From Deltaproteobacteria bacterium (GTDB lineage: Bacteria > Myxococcota_A > Polyangia > Nannocystales > Nannocystaceae): a DNA stretch of 64,000 nt. Location of the stretch: positions 3,143,501-3,207,500 of the forward strand of contig JADJEE010000012.1 in the NCBI GenBank assembly GCA_016709225.1, in the 5' to 3' direction. Each line of letters opens with the position of its first letter. Position 1 is the stretch's first letter. The position numbers were made by a program, and so were the translations under genes. The notes below the pieces were generated by a model that worked only from the letters and a program-made list of their open reading frames with translations, had not been told where the DNA came from and ran no database searches. Shown piece after piece: positions 17,749 to 26,036 of the stretch.

Positions 17749-19560
17749 ATGACCACGCGCTGGCGCACGACTCTCCGCTCTCTCTCGCTCGGTCCCGCAA
17801 CGCTCGTGCAGCCGTCGGCGCTGCGTCGGTTGCTGACGGGCGGGGCCCTCGGTCTCGCACTGTTGACGGCACCGATGGCGGCTGATGCCGGCCCGCCGCC
17901 GCCGCCTCCGCCGGGTGGCACGCCCGCGCCCGCGACCACGGCACCGCCCGCGCCCCCGACCGCCGCGCCCGCGCCTCCGCCGGCCCCCAACGCTCCCGCC
18001 GGTGGTCCCAACGCGCAGGGCGAGGCCCAGTACAAGGGCGAGGACTACGAAGCTGCCGCGATCCAGTTCTACAAGGTCTACTCGAACGAGATCCCCGGCG
18101 ACCAGCCGCGCGCGCAGTTCTGGCTGGGCAAGGCGCTCTACAAGCTGAAGTTCTACTCGGCCTCGCTCTCGGTCTTCGACGAGATCGTGCAGCAGGGCCC
18201 GTCGCATCCGTTCCACAAGCTCACGCTGCCGTGGCTCGCGTCGCTCGCACGCGAGCTACCCGAGGGCGCGCTCGTGCTGCAGAAGATCGGCCGCTACAAG
18301 CCGACCGATCTCGAGGACGAGGCGTTCGACGACGTGCGCGACGAGCTCTACTACCTGCTCGGCCGCTTCTACTACGACAAGGGCGACCTGCCGCAGGGCA
18401 TCGCGCTGTTGGACCAGGTGCCCAACAACAGCGACTACTACATCCCCGCGCAGTTCTTCCTCGGCGTGGCCCACACCCGCAACTTCGCCGGTGAGCCGGC
18501 CGTGGCCGCGTTCAAGAACGTGCTGCGGCGCTCGATCGAGCTGCGCGAGGCGGCCGAGAAGAAGCGCAAGACCGCCAAGAAGAAGAAGAAGAAGGTCAGC
18601 AGCAAGGGCAAGGGCAAGCGCCGCGGCAAGGACAAGACCCTCACCGAGCTGACGTTCGAAGAGGAGATGCGGCAGTACGAGCACATGGCCGCGTTCGGCC
18701 TCGCCAACATCTTCTACATGGTTGGCAAGTTCGAGGTCGCCATCAAGTACCTCGACAAGATCCCGGTCGAGTCGCCGTACTACCTCCGCGCGATCCACAT
18801 GGCCGGCTGGGCCGAGTTCCGCCGCGTCGAGATCGACGACGCCAACGCGAACCTCTACTACCAGCGCGCGCTGGGCTACGTGCACACGCTCAACGCGCCG
18901 TTCTTCGACGAGTACCTCTACCCCGACGGCATCAAGATCAAGGCCGTCACGTACTACTTCAACTGCCGCTACGACTCGGCCAAGCGCGCGGTCGACGAGT
19001 TCAACCGCAAGTACCCCGAGGCGATGCAGCAGCTGCAGGCGATCCTCGAGGGCGCACCCGAGGACTTCAAGCTCTACGAGATGGTGCGGAAGATCCTCGA
19101 CGAGAAGTCGGGTCTCGACCCCTTCGTCGAGAAGGTCGCTCGCATCGCGCTCTCCGACAAGAGCCTCGGCAAGTTCATCGCCTACGTCGACGAGCTCGAG
19201 CGCGAGCAAGAGCAGATGAAGGACATGAGCTCTGCGTTCCGCGGCGCCGGCATCGGCGAGCGCGTCACCGAGGATCTCGACCTCGCGCTGTCAGCCGCGC
19301 GCGAGGCCACCGGTGCCGAGGCGCGCACGCGTCTCACCGGCGAGATCAAGGAGATCAAGGACCTCAACCGCGAGATGTTGAAGGTCGAGTACGAGATTCT
19401 CGAGAAGCGCAAGCAGCAGGGCGCCCTCGAAGCCAACCCGGGCAAGCCGCAGAAGCCCAAGGTCGACGAAGAGCACGAGATCTACAAGTACAACGGCGAG
19501 TACTGGCAGGACGAGCTCGGCTACTACCGCTACAAGATCACGAGCCTGTGCAAGGAGTAG
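17749..19560 (+). CDS. TPR protein, GltC-like gliding-motility candidate
   Basis: 603 residues from the ATG at 17749 (AGGA ribosome-binding site 11 bases upstream). A long Arg-containing signal region ends near APMAADA. A Pro-rich stretch (PPPPPPPGG, residues ~49-57 and beyond) and TPR-type helical repeats follow. Residues ~270-300 form a strongly basic patch (KKRKTAKKKKKK). The later repeats include YYQRALGYVHTL and FFDEYLYPDGIKIKAVTYY, reminiscent of the periplasmic TPR protein GltC of the Myxococcus gliding complex (674 residues there). That name is by pattern and context: the next plus-strand genes are Glt-like. It has its own terminator at 19566, so it is a separate transcription unit from gltD. 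Confidence 0.7.
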   Translation: MTTRWRTTLRSLSLGPATLVQPSALRRLLTGGALGLALLTAPMAADAGPPPPPPPGGTPAPATTAPPAPPTAAPAPPPAPNAPAGGPNAQGEAQYKGEDYEAAAIQFYKVYSNEIPGDQPRAQFWLGKALYKLKFYSASLSVFDEIVQQGPSHPFHKLTLPWLASLARELPEGALVLQKIGRYKPTDLEDEAFDDVRDELYYLLGRFYYDKGDLPQGIALLDQVPNNSDYYIPAQFFLGVAHTRNFAGEPAVAAFKNVLRRSIELREAAEKKRKTAKKKKKKVSSKGKGKRRGKDKTLTELTFEEEMRQYEHMAAFGLANIFYMVGKFEVAIKYLDKIPVESPYYLRAIHMAGWAEFRRVEIDDANANLYYQRALGYVHTLNAPFFDEYLYPDGIKIKAVTYYFNCRYDSAKRAVDEFNRKYPEAMQQLQAILEGAPEDFKLYEMVRKILDEKSGLDPFVEKVARIALSDKSLGKFIAYVDELEREQEQMKDMSSAFRGAGIGERVTEDLDLALSAAREATGAEARTRLTGEIKEIKDLNREMLKVEYEILEKRKQQGALEANPGKPQKPKVDEEHEIYKYNGEYWQDELGYYRYKITSLCKE

Positions 19561-19565
19561 ACGGC

Positions 19566-19590
19566 AGGGGGGCGGCGCGCGCCCCCCTTT
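19566..19590 (+). terminator. rho-independent terminator
   Basis: A 9-bp stem, AGGGGGGCG (19566-19574) with CGCCCCCCT (19580-19588), and a 5-base loop, followed by TTTC. It lies six bases after the stop of the GltC-like gene. Confidence 0.8.
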
Positions 19591-19751
19591 CGTTCGACTC
19601 GATCATTCCTTGATTCGTCCGGATTCGCATCCGACCACCGCAGTTCCGAGATCGGTCGCCTCACCACTGCCCTCCCCGACACCGGTGAGGCGACCCAACC
19701 AGCAGATGGCAGCCCACGCGGCTGCCACACACGCATCGAGAAGGTGAAGCC

Positions 19752-22700
19752 ATGACCAGGTTCCAAGCACAACGCCCCTTGAAGACCCTTCGCCGGGCGA
19801 CCGGGCTCGGCATTTGCAGTGGCGTGCTCGCGTCGCTCATGCTGTCGGCTTCGGTCTCGGCCGCCCACGCGGAGGAGCCCGCGAGTGGCGACGGGAACGC
19901 GGTTCGCTACGAGCGCAAGTCCGGCAAGGTCGCGACCAAGAACACGCTCGACACCAAGTTCAAGACGGCGCAGGCCAAGGCCGAGAAAGAGAAGACCAAG
20001 AAGGTCGACATGATGTCGGCCGACCAGTTCGCGCGCGAGCGCGAGGCGGTCACGCAGGAGATCGCCGATCAGCAGATCGAGCAGCTCCGGCGCCTCATCA
20101 AGTTCACCGAGGAGACCGAGGCCGAGTATCCCGACCTCCTCTTCCGCCTCGCCGATCACCACCTGGAGAAGAAGGCCTACTTCGACAACCAGGCCGGCGC
20201 GCTCTACGAGCAGATCTACGACGCCGAGGAGAAGAAGGACAAGGCCAAGGCTTCGCAGCTCAAGGAGAAGCAGAAGCGCTTCGAGAAGCAGGCGAAGGAG
20301 GCCAGCAGCCAGGCGGTCGCGGTCTACAAGGTGCTGGTCAGCAAGCCGGCGTTCGCCAAGTACAAGCGACTCGACGAGGCGATCTACTTCTACGCCTTCG
20401 AGCTCGGTCAGCTGGAGCGCGAGTCGGAGATGCAGGAGGCGTATCTGCGCCTCATCCGCGAGTACCCGACCAGCAAGTACATCCCCAACGCGTACCTGAG
20501 CTTCGCCGACTTCTACTTCGGCAAGAACCGCATCGACGAGGCGCTGAAGCTCTACCAGAAGATCATCGACGGCTACAAGGACAGCCCGGTCTACGCGTAC
20601 GCGCTCTACAAGATGGGCTGGTGCTATCTCAACCCCATCGGCACCGCCGAGCCCGAGTACAGCAAGAGCCTGAACAAGTTCGTCGAGACCGTGAAGGCGA
20701 CCCTCGAGGGCCGCGCCGGTAGCGAGGCGAACGCGAAGCAGCTGCGTCGCGATGCTCGTCGCGATCTCATCAAGGCGTACGTCCACGCCGGCAAGCCCTC
20801 GAAGGCCTACGAGTTCTTCATCGCCGTGGGCAACGGTCCGAAGAAGGACGAGGACATGTCCCGCAAGATGATGGAGCTGCTCGCCGCGGCCTACTTCGGC
20901 GAGGGCATGTATGTCGAGTCGAGCAGCGTCTACAAGAAGCTGCAGGACGAGTTCGCGAGCGATCCGTCGGTCTGCGAGTGGCAGGGGCAGGTCGTCATCA
21001 ACGCGCTCGCGACCGACGACAAGGGCATCCAGTGGGTCGAGACCGAGCGGCTGGCGAACTACTGGAACACCTTCAAGGACTCCAAGTTCAAGGAGCCGGT
21101 CAAGAAGGCCTGCCGCGACGTCGCGCGCGACACCGTGAAGCAGATGGCCACGGTCTGGCACGACGAGGCCGAGAAGACCCGCAAGTCCGACACCTACGAT
21201 CTGTCGGAGAAGGCCTATCGCGCCTTCCTGACCACGTTCCCGCAGGACAAGGACGCCTACGAGCTCAACTACTACTACGCCGAGATCCTCTGGACGCAGG
21301 CTGATCACGCCTACAACAGCAAGGACAAGTCGCTGCGACAGGCGGGTCTCGACAAGTTCAAGTCGGCGCACGAGGAGTTCGTCCGCGTGCTCGAGCGCAA
21401 GCCGGACGGCAAGTACACCAAGGAAGCCGCCTACGCGCAGATGCTCGCGATGAAGAACTACCTCGAGTACGACGAGACCGGCGGCCGCGCGAAGGCCTGC
21501 AAGGTCAACACCGAGGGCGTTTGCGTCTACAAGGACAAGGACAAGAAGAAGAAGGTCACCTCGAAGGATGCGCAGACGGACGTGGAGCAGGACTACAAGG
21601 AGTCCGACTACACGGCTGACGAATCCGAGATGATCAAGTCGTACGACATCTATCAGAAGTACGTGAAGGATCAGAAGGATCCCGAGCTACCGAAGATCGT
21701 CTACCACCGCCTCAAGCTCATGATGGAGCACAACAAGCTCAAGGAGGCCAAGCCGCTGGCCATCGAGCTGGTCTCCAAGTTCGACGGCACGACCTACGCC
21801 GCGTGGGCCTCCGAGATGCTCGTCGATCTGCTCACCATCGCGTGGACCAACAAGGCCAACACGCCCGACGACACCGTCAAGGCCAGCGACGAGCTGCAGG
21901 AGTGGGCAAAGAAGCTCCAGACCATGAAGGTCTGGAAGAACCCCGAGGCCGATCGCATCCGCGAGGCCATCCCGACGCTGCTCGCCGGCATCGGCTGGAA
22001 GCGCGCCGAGGCCTACCAGGAGCAGGGCAAGGCCGGCGATCCGAACGGCTACAAGAAGTGCGCGAAGGAGTACGTCGACATCTGGAACGAGTTCGAGACG
22101 CACCCCAAGGCGGACATCCTGCTGTTCAACGCGGCGCGCTGCTTCGAGGCCGCGTTCCTGGTGGGTAACGCCATCAAGATGCGCAACGAGCTGCTGACTC
22201 GCTACAAGGACAGCTCGGTCTACCAGCAGACGCTGCGCGAGCTGGGCCAGAACTACCAGGGCATCGCGTACTACTCGAGCGCGGCCGATCGCTACGAGCA
22301 GTACGCGACCGCGTATCCGAAGGACAAGTTCTCCTCGGAGGCGCTCAACAACGCGTACTTGTTCCGCCTCGGCCTCGGTCAGAACGACAAGGCCCAGGCC
22401 GACCTCAACAAGTACGAGGACATCTACAAGAAGAAGGACATCAGCACCGCCGCCAAGATCTTCTGGTCGAAGCACGGCCTGCTGAAGGACGAGACCGAGC
22501 AGCTCGCCCACGCCCGGGCCTACCTCGCGACCTACGGCGCCAAGGGTGGCGCCGATCGTCAGGCGGTCGCCGAGGCGGCCGTCGGGCAGATCTTGTGGCG
22601 CAACTCCTGTGACAAGGAGCTGCTCTACGACAGCTGCATCACCATCCAGCGCAAGAAGGCCACCGCCGGCGAAGCGGCGCGCAAGAAGTCCGAGAAGCTG

Positions 22701-23624
22701 CGCAAGAAGACCAAGAAGAAGAAGGACGCGCTGCCGAAGTACTGCGGTACCGAGACGCAGGCCCTGATCACGGTCCACAAGCGCGACGCCAAGAAGGTCA
22801 CCGAGGCGATGGGCCATTTCGACGCCGTGCTGCGTGCGGCGAGCAAGAAGCCGAGCATCCCGGCGGACGATGTCCAGCGCGCGGAGGACTTCCGCAATGC
22901 GATGGGCATGGCGATGGTCTACACCGCCGACAAGAAGTACGAGGAGTACCTCTCGCTCGAGATCCCGGACAACCTCTTCTTCGGCGCACAGGCCGAGGAG
23001 TGGAAGAAGGGCAGCGGCATCCCCAAGCTCGAGAAGGAGTACAAGGAAGCCCTCGCCAAGGAGACCGACACCAAGAAGCGCTTTGGCGAGTGGTTCGAGC
23101 GCAAGAAGAAGCTCGGCGGCGAGCTCATCGAGCAGTACGCGAAGGTGAAGTCCAGCAACAGCCCCTACTGGGTGCTCGCGGCTGCGGCTCGCACCGCGCT
23201 GGTCAACCGCAACTTTGCCGACCAGCTCTACCGCGCACCGGTGCCGGAGAACCTCAAGAACGAAGAGCAGATGTTCGCGTACTGCGACGCGCTGGCGGAG
23301 AGCTACGGCGACCCGCTGACCGCGACCGCCAAGGGTGCGCTCGAGTACTGCCTGCAGCGCTCGACCGAGTTCCAGTTCTTCAACGAGTTCTCGCGCATGT
23401 GCGAGGAAGAGCTGCAGCAGGGCGACGCCGAGCAGTACCCGGCGACCAACGAGCTGTTCGGGCGCTCGATCTACACCGACAGCCAGCTCGACGTGGTCGG
23501 CGTGCAGACCGACCTCGAAGGCGACAAGAAGAAGGTCGAGAAGAAGCCCGAGAAGGCCGACGCTGCCGAGAAGGCCGACGGTGAGGACGGCGACGACGGC
23601 GAAGGCGCCTCGTCGAACAAGTGA
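19752..23624 (+). CDS. gltD: large periplasmic TPR protein, GltD/AgmU-like
   Basis: 1290 residues; Myxococcus AgmU/GltD is of similar size (about 1200). The ATG at 19752 has an AAGGTGA ribosome-binding site. The signal peptide (RRATGLGICSGVLASLMLSASVSAAHA) has an apparent cleavage at AHA/EE, placing the protein in the periplasm. The rest is TPR-like repeats, for example YPDLLFRLADHHLEKKAYF, AYLSFADFYFGKNRIDEALKLY and YAYALYKMGWCYLN. It has many Lys-rich linkers and an acidic tail (EKADGEDGDDGEG). In Myxococcus GltD links the inner-membrane motor to outer-membrane Glt proteins. It is 23 bp upstream of the gltE-like gene and clearly cotranscribed. The symbol is assigned by length, topology and gene order. 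Confidence 0.75.
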   Translation: MTRFQAQRPLKTLRRATGLGICSGVLASLMLSASVSAAHAEEPASGDGNAVRYERKSGKVATKNTLDTKFKTAQAKAEKEKTKKVDMMSADQFAREREAVTQEIADQQIEQLRRLIKFTEETEAEYPDLLFRLADHHLEKKAYFDNQAGALYEQIYDAEEKKDKAKASQLKEKQKRFEKQAKEASSQAVAVYKVLVSKPAFAKYKRLDEAIYFYAFELGQLERESEMQEAYLRLIREYPTSKYIPNAYLSFADFYFGKNRIDEALKLYQKIIDGYKDSPVYAYALYKMGWCYLNPIGTAEPEYSKSLNKFVETVKATLEGRAGSEANAKQLRRDARRDLIKAYVHAGKPSKAYEFFIAVGNGPKKDEDMSRKMMELLAAAYFGEGMYVESSSVYKKLQDEFASDPSVCEWQGQVVINALATDDKGIQWVETERLANYWNTFKDSKFKEPVKKACRDVARDTVKQMATVWHDEAEKTRKSDTYDLSEKAYRAFLTTFPQDKDAYELNYYYAEILWTQADHAYNSKDKSLRQAGLDKFKSAHEEFVRVLERKPDGKYTKEAAYAQMLAMKNYLEYDETGGRAKACKVNTEGVCVYKDKDKKKKVTSKDAQTDVEQDYKESDYTADESEMIKSYDIYQKYVKDQKDPELPKIVYHRLKLMMEHNKLKEAKPLAIELVSKFDGTTYAAWASEMLVDLLTIAWTNKANTPDDTVKASDELQEWAKKLQTMKVWKNPEADRIREAIPTLLAGIGWKRAEAYQEQGKAGDPNGYKKCAKEYVDIWNEFETHPKADILLFNAARCFEAAFLVGNAIKMRNELLTRYKDSSVYQQTLRELGQNYQGIAYYSSAADRYEQYATAYPKDKFSSEALNNAYLFRLGLGQNDKAQADLNKYEDIYKKKDISTAAKIFWSKHGLLKDETEQLAHARAYLATYGAKGGADRQAVAEAAVGQILWRNSCDKELLYDSCITIQRKKATAGEAARKKSEKLRKKTKKKKDALPKYCGTETQALITVHKRDAKKVTEAMGHFDAVLRAASKKPSIPADDVQRAEDFRNAMGMAMVYTADKKYEEYLSLEIPDNLFFGAQAEEWKKGSGIPKLEKEYKEALAKETDTKKRFGEWFERKKKLGGELIEQYAKVKSSNSPYWVLAAAARTALVNRNFADQLYRAPVPENLKNEEQMFAYCDALAESYGDPLTATAKGALEYCLQRSTEFQFFNEFSRMCEEELQQGDAEQYPATNELFGRSIYTDSQLDVVGVQTDLEGDKKKVEKKPEKADAAEKADGEDGDDGEGASSNK

Positions 23625-23647
23625 GCGCGACCCAAGGGGACAAGACC

Positions 23648-25120
23648 ATGAAGAGCACCAAGCACATCATCAGCATGCTCGCGGTTGCGCTCGCACTCGG
23701 TGGCGCCGGTTGCGGTGACAAGAAGGGCAAGACCGACAACCCCGGCGGCAAGGGGGCGGTCAATCCCTCCGATCCGACCCAGGCGCCGGCCCAGGCCAAG
23801 GCGGACTTCGCCGAGATCGCGAAGCGCTACGAGTCGTCCAAGAAGGGCGGCACGCTGTCGAAGGGCACCTGCGAGGACCTCTCGAACGCCTTCCTCGGCG
23901 TCTACAAGCAGTACGGCGCCTCGATGGCGGTGGCGAAGTTCAACGCCGGCGCGGTCTGGGAAGAGTGCGGCGACAACGAGCGCGCCGAGAAGATCTACCA
24001 GGACCTCGTCTCCGAGGTCCCCAAGTACGATCTCGCCTACAACAACCTCGGCGTCATCTACTGGAACCGACGCCAGGAGGGCCGCGCGCTCGACTTCTTC
24101 AAGAAGGCGGTCGATGCCAACGCCAACACCCGTGCGCCGCGCAACAACCTCGCGGCCGCGCTGCGCAACAAGTACGCCGACAGCCCGCAGCAGTCGGACT
24201 TCGACGCGGCCGAGAAGCACCTGCAGACGGTGCTCGCGGTCGACTCGGGCAACCGCCTGGCCTACGAGAACCTCGCGCGGCTCTACTACGACCGCGGTCG
24301 CCTCAAGGACAAGTCGTACCTGTTGCTCGCCGACCTGGTGGTCACGCAGGCCATCCGCAAGCTCACCGAAGAGAAGCAGGAGAGCGCGGACATCTACAAC
24401 ATCAAGGGCCTGTTGTTCATGGAGGACGACAACCAGGTCGAGGCCCTGCGTGCGTTCAAGAAGGCCGTCGAGGTCAACAAGAACCACACCGACGCCAACA
24501 TGAACATCGCGATGATCGCGATCCGCTTCCGCGACTACAAGAGCGCGGAGGAGAGCATCGGCATCGCGCTCAAGGACGGCCGCCAGAAGAAGAACGTCGA
24601 GGCCTACCTGGGCCTGGGCGTGGCGCTTCGTGGCCAGCGCAAGTACGCCGACGCCGAGGGTGCCTTCAAGAAGGCGCTCGACGTGAAGGGCGCCGACCCG
24701 CGCGCGCTCTACAACCTCGGCATCCTCTACCACGAGCACATCGGCCCCGAGACCGAGCGCAAGAACGACTCGGGGAACTTCGACAAGAAGCCCTACGAGA
24801 AGGCGAAGGACTACTTCGACAAGTTCGTGTCGCAGGCGTCGGGCAAGAAGGAACTCGAGAAGTACGCGACCGATGCGAAGAACCGCGTCGCGAACATCAA
24901 CGACTACTTCAAGAACATCGAAGAGATGAAGAAGCTCGAGGCCGAGGCCAAGAAGCTCGAGGAGATGGCGAAGAAGGCCGAAGAGGAAGAGAAGAACCGC
25001 CTGCTCAAGATGGAGGAGGACCTCCGCAAGCAGCAGGAGGGTGGCGGTGCCGCGCCGCCGGCCGATGCGAAGCCGGCCGACGCGAAGCCGGCCGATCCCA
25101 AGGCCGCCGGCGCCAAGTAG
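23648..25120 (+). CDS. gltE: TPR lipoprotein, GltE/AglT-like
   Basis: 490 residues from the ATG at 23648, with AGGGG about ten bases upstream. Lipoprotein signal MKSTKHIISMLAVALALGGAGC. A run of TPRs covers roughly residues 40-420 (YDLAYNNLGVIYWNRRQEGRALDFF type, with typical W/Y/A positions). A charged coiled coil (KKLEAEAKKLEEMAKKAEEEEK) precedes an Ala/Pro/Lys tail with PADAK repeats. It matches the adventurous-gliding TPR lipoprotein GltE, located after GltD as in Myxococcus. The DNA of the last codons (GCCGCCGGCGCCAA) is repeated in tandem beyond the stop, suggesting slippage at the 3' end. Confidence 0.78.
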   Translation: MKSTKHIISMLAVALALGGAGCGDKKGKTDNPGGKGAVNPSDPTQAPAQAKADFAEIAKRYESSKKGGTLSKGTCEDLSNAFLGVYKQYGASMAVAKFNAGAVWEECGDNERAEKIYQDLVSEVPKYDLAYNNLGVIYWNRRQEGRALDFFKKAVDANANTRAPRNNLAAALRNKYADSPQQSDFDAAEKHLQTVLAVDSGNRLAYENLARLYYDRGRLKDKSYLLLADLVVTQAIRKLTEEKQESADIYNIKGLLFMEDDNQVEALRAFKKAVEVNKNHTDANMNIAMIAIRFRDYKSAEESIGIALKDGRQKKNVEAYLGLGVALRGQRKYADAEGAFKKALDVKGADPRALYNLGILYHEHIGPETERKNDSGNFDKKPYEKAKDYFDKFVSQASGKKELEKYATDAKNRVANINDYFKNIEEMKKLEAEAKKLEEMAKKAEEEEKNRLLKMEEDLRKQQEGGGAAPPADAKPADAKPADPKAAGAK

Positions 25121-25130
25121 CCGTCCCAGA

Positions 25131-25180
25131 CCGCCGGCGCCAACCGCCGGCGCCAACCGCCGGCGCCATCCGCCGGCGTC
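25131..25180. repeat. 13-bp tandem repeat after gltE
   Basis: Units of CCGCCGGCGCCAA at 25131-25143 and 25144-25156, then CCGCCGGCGCCAT (25157-25169) and a decayed fourth unit. A further copy of the core forms the last codons of gltE (from ~25104), so the array looks like an expansion of that gene's 3' end. Confidence 0.85.
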
Positions 25181-25281
25181 GGCCTCGCCCACGCGGGCCC
25201 CGTCTCCAGCGCCGACCGTGTCGCTCGTCGTCGAGCTCCACGGCCGGCGCTTCGTCGTTCGCGTCGGCGTTGGCTCGTCCC

Positions 25282-25373
25282 TCGCTCGGCCCTCGCGCGG
25301 CCCTTCGCGCGGCCCTTCGCGCGGCCCTTCGCGCGGCCCTTCGCGCGGCCCCTCGCTCGGCCTCTCGCGCGGT
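25282..25373. repeat. 12-bp tandem repeat between gltE and gltF
   Basis: Five units of TCGCGCGGCCCT (25293-25352, the last ending in C) flanked by decayed units on both sides (TCGCTCGGCC...). The units are too short and spacerless for CRISPR. The 25121-25507 interval holds no gene apart from these two arrays. Confidence 0.9.
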
Positions 25374-25507
25374 GGATGAAATGGCGCCGCGTCGCGGGTC
25401 GGGCCATGGCGGCGATCCGTTTACAAGCGCACCCCGGGAAGCTAGGATGCAACCTGCCCCGGACCGACGCCCACCCACGCGTCATCGGCCGGGCGGGAGA
25501 GCACGCC

Positions 25508-25783
25508 ATGCGTTCCAGCATCCTCGCGTTTGTTGCCGCCAGTCTCTGGGCCTCCGTGGCCGCCGCCGCACCTGCAGACGGTGGCGATGCGGACGAGGCC
25601 GCCCGCAAGGGCGACAAGGGCGGCGTCACCGTCTATGACTTCGACGACGACAACGTCGACGGCGAGGTCCTCCGGCCCGAGGGCGCCAACCTGGCCGCCC
25701 GCGGCCGAGCGAAGCACGCGAGCCTGATCAGCATCCGGCCGCACTTCCTCCGCGAGCTCATCAACATGGCGCGCGACGTCTGA
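25508..25783 (+). CDS. gltF: small exported protein, GltF/CglF-like
   Basis: 91 residues from the ATG at 25508 with a GGGAGAG ribosome-binding site. The signal peptide MRSSILAFVAASLWASVAAA is followed by a short charged linker. The conserved-looking core is VYDFDDDNVDGEVLRPEG, then RAKHASLISIRPHFLRELI. That core recalls the small gliding protein CglF (GltF, MXAN_4868 in Myxococcus), which sits between gltE and gltG there, exactly its position here. The identification rests on this pattern, on size and on synteny. Its biochemical role is unknown even in Myxococcus. Confidence 0.7.
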   Translation: MRSSILAFVAASLWASVAAAAPADGGDADEAARKGDKGGVTVYDFDDDNVDGEVLRPEGANLAARGRAKHASLISIRPHFLRELINMARDV

Positions 25784-26036
25784 GCCGCCCGGGCGCGTCC
25801 GGCCGAGCCGCCGGGCGCAGCCCCGCCCGCGCGCCATCGCTCTCCGACAATTTCTTCGTCCCCGCGGGCCCCGCTCGCGGGCGCTCGCGCGCCCGTAGGG
25901 CATGTCTTCTCGGCCTGGAACGCCATTCTACCCAGTGTGATCCCTCACCCCGTCGGCGCGGGGAATCGTTCGGACCCCGGAACCCAGCCCGCGCGCGGCT
26001 GTCTTGGCCCCCGAACAACGCCGCAGGACCCGAGCC

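Noticed and set aside
17074..17752. Open frames of 174 and 211 residues in the gene-free stretch
   Set aside because: Arg/His/Ala-rich translations without domain, start signal or codon pattern; kept as non-coding.
19530..25192. Minus-strand open frames of 613, 376 and 573 residues opposite gltD and gltE
   Set aside because: Same effect of extreme third-position GC; translations are Leu/Val/Arg-rich and no ribosome-binding site or family pattern is seen.
25282..25373. Possible CRISPR array
   Set aside because: Units are 12 bp, contiguous and lack spacers; this is a simple tandem repeat, and no cas gene is in the window.
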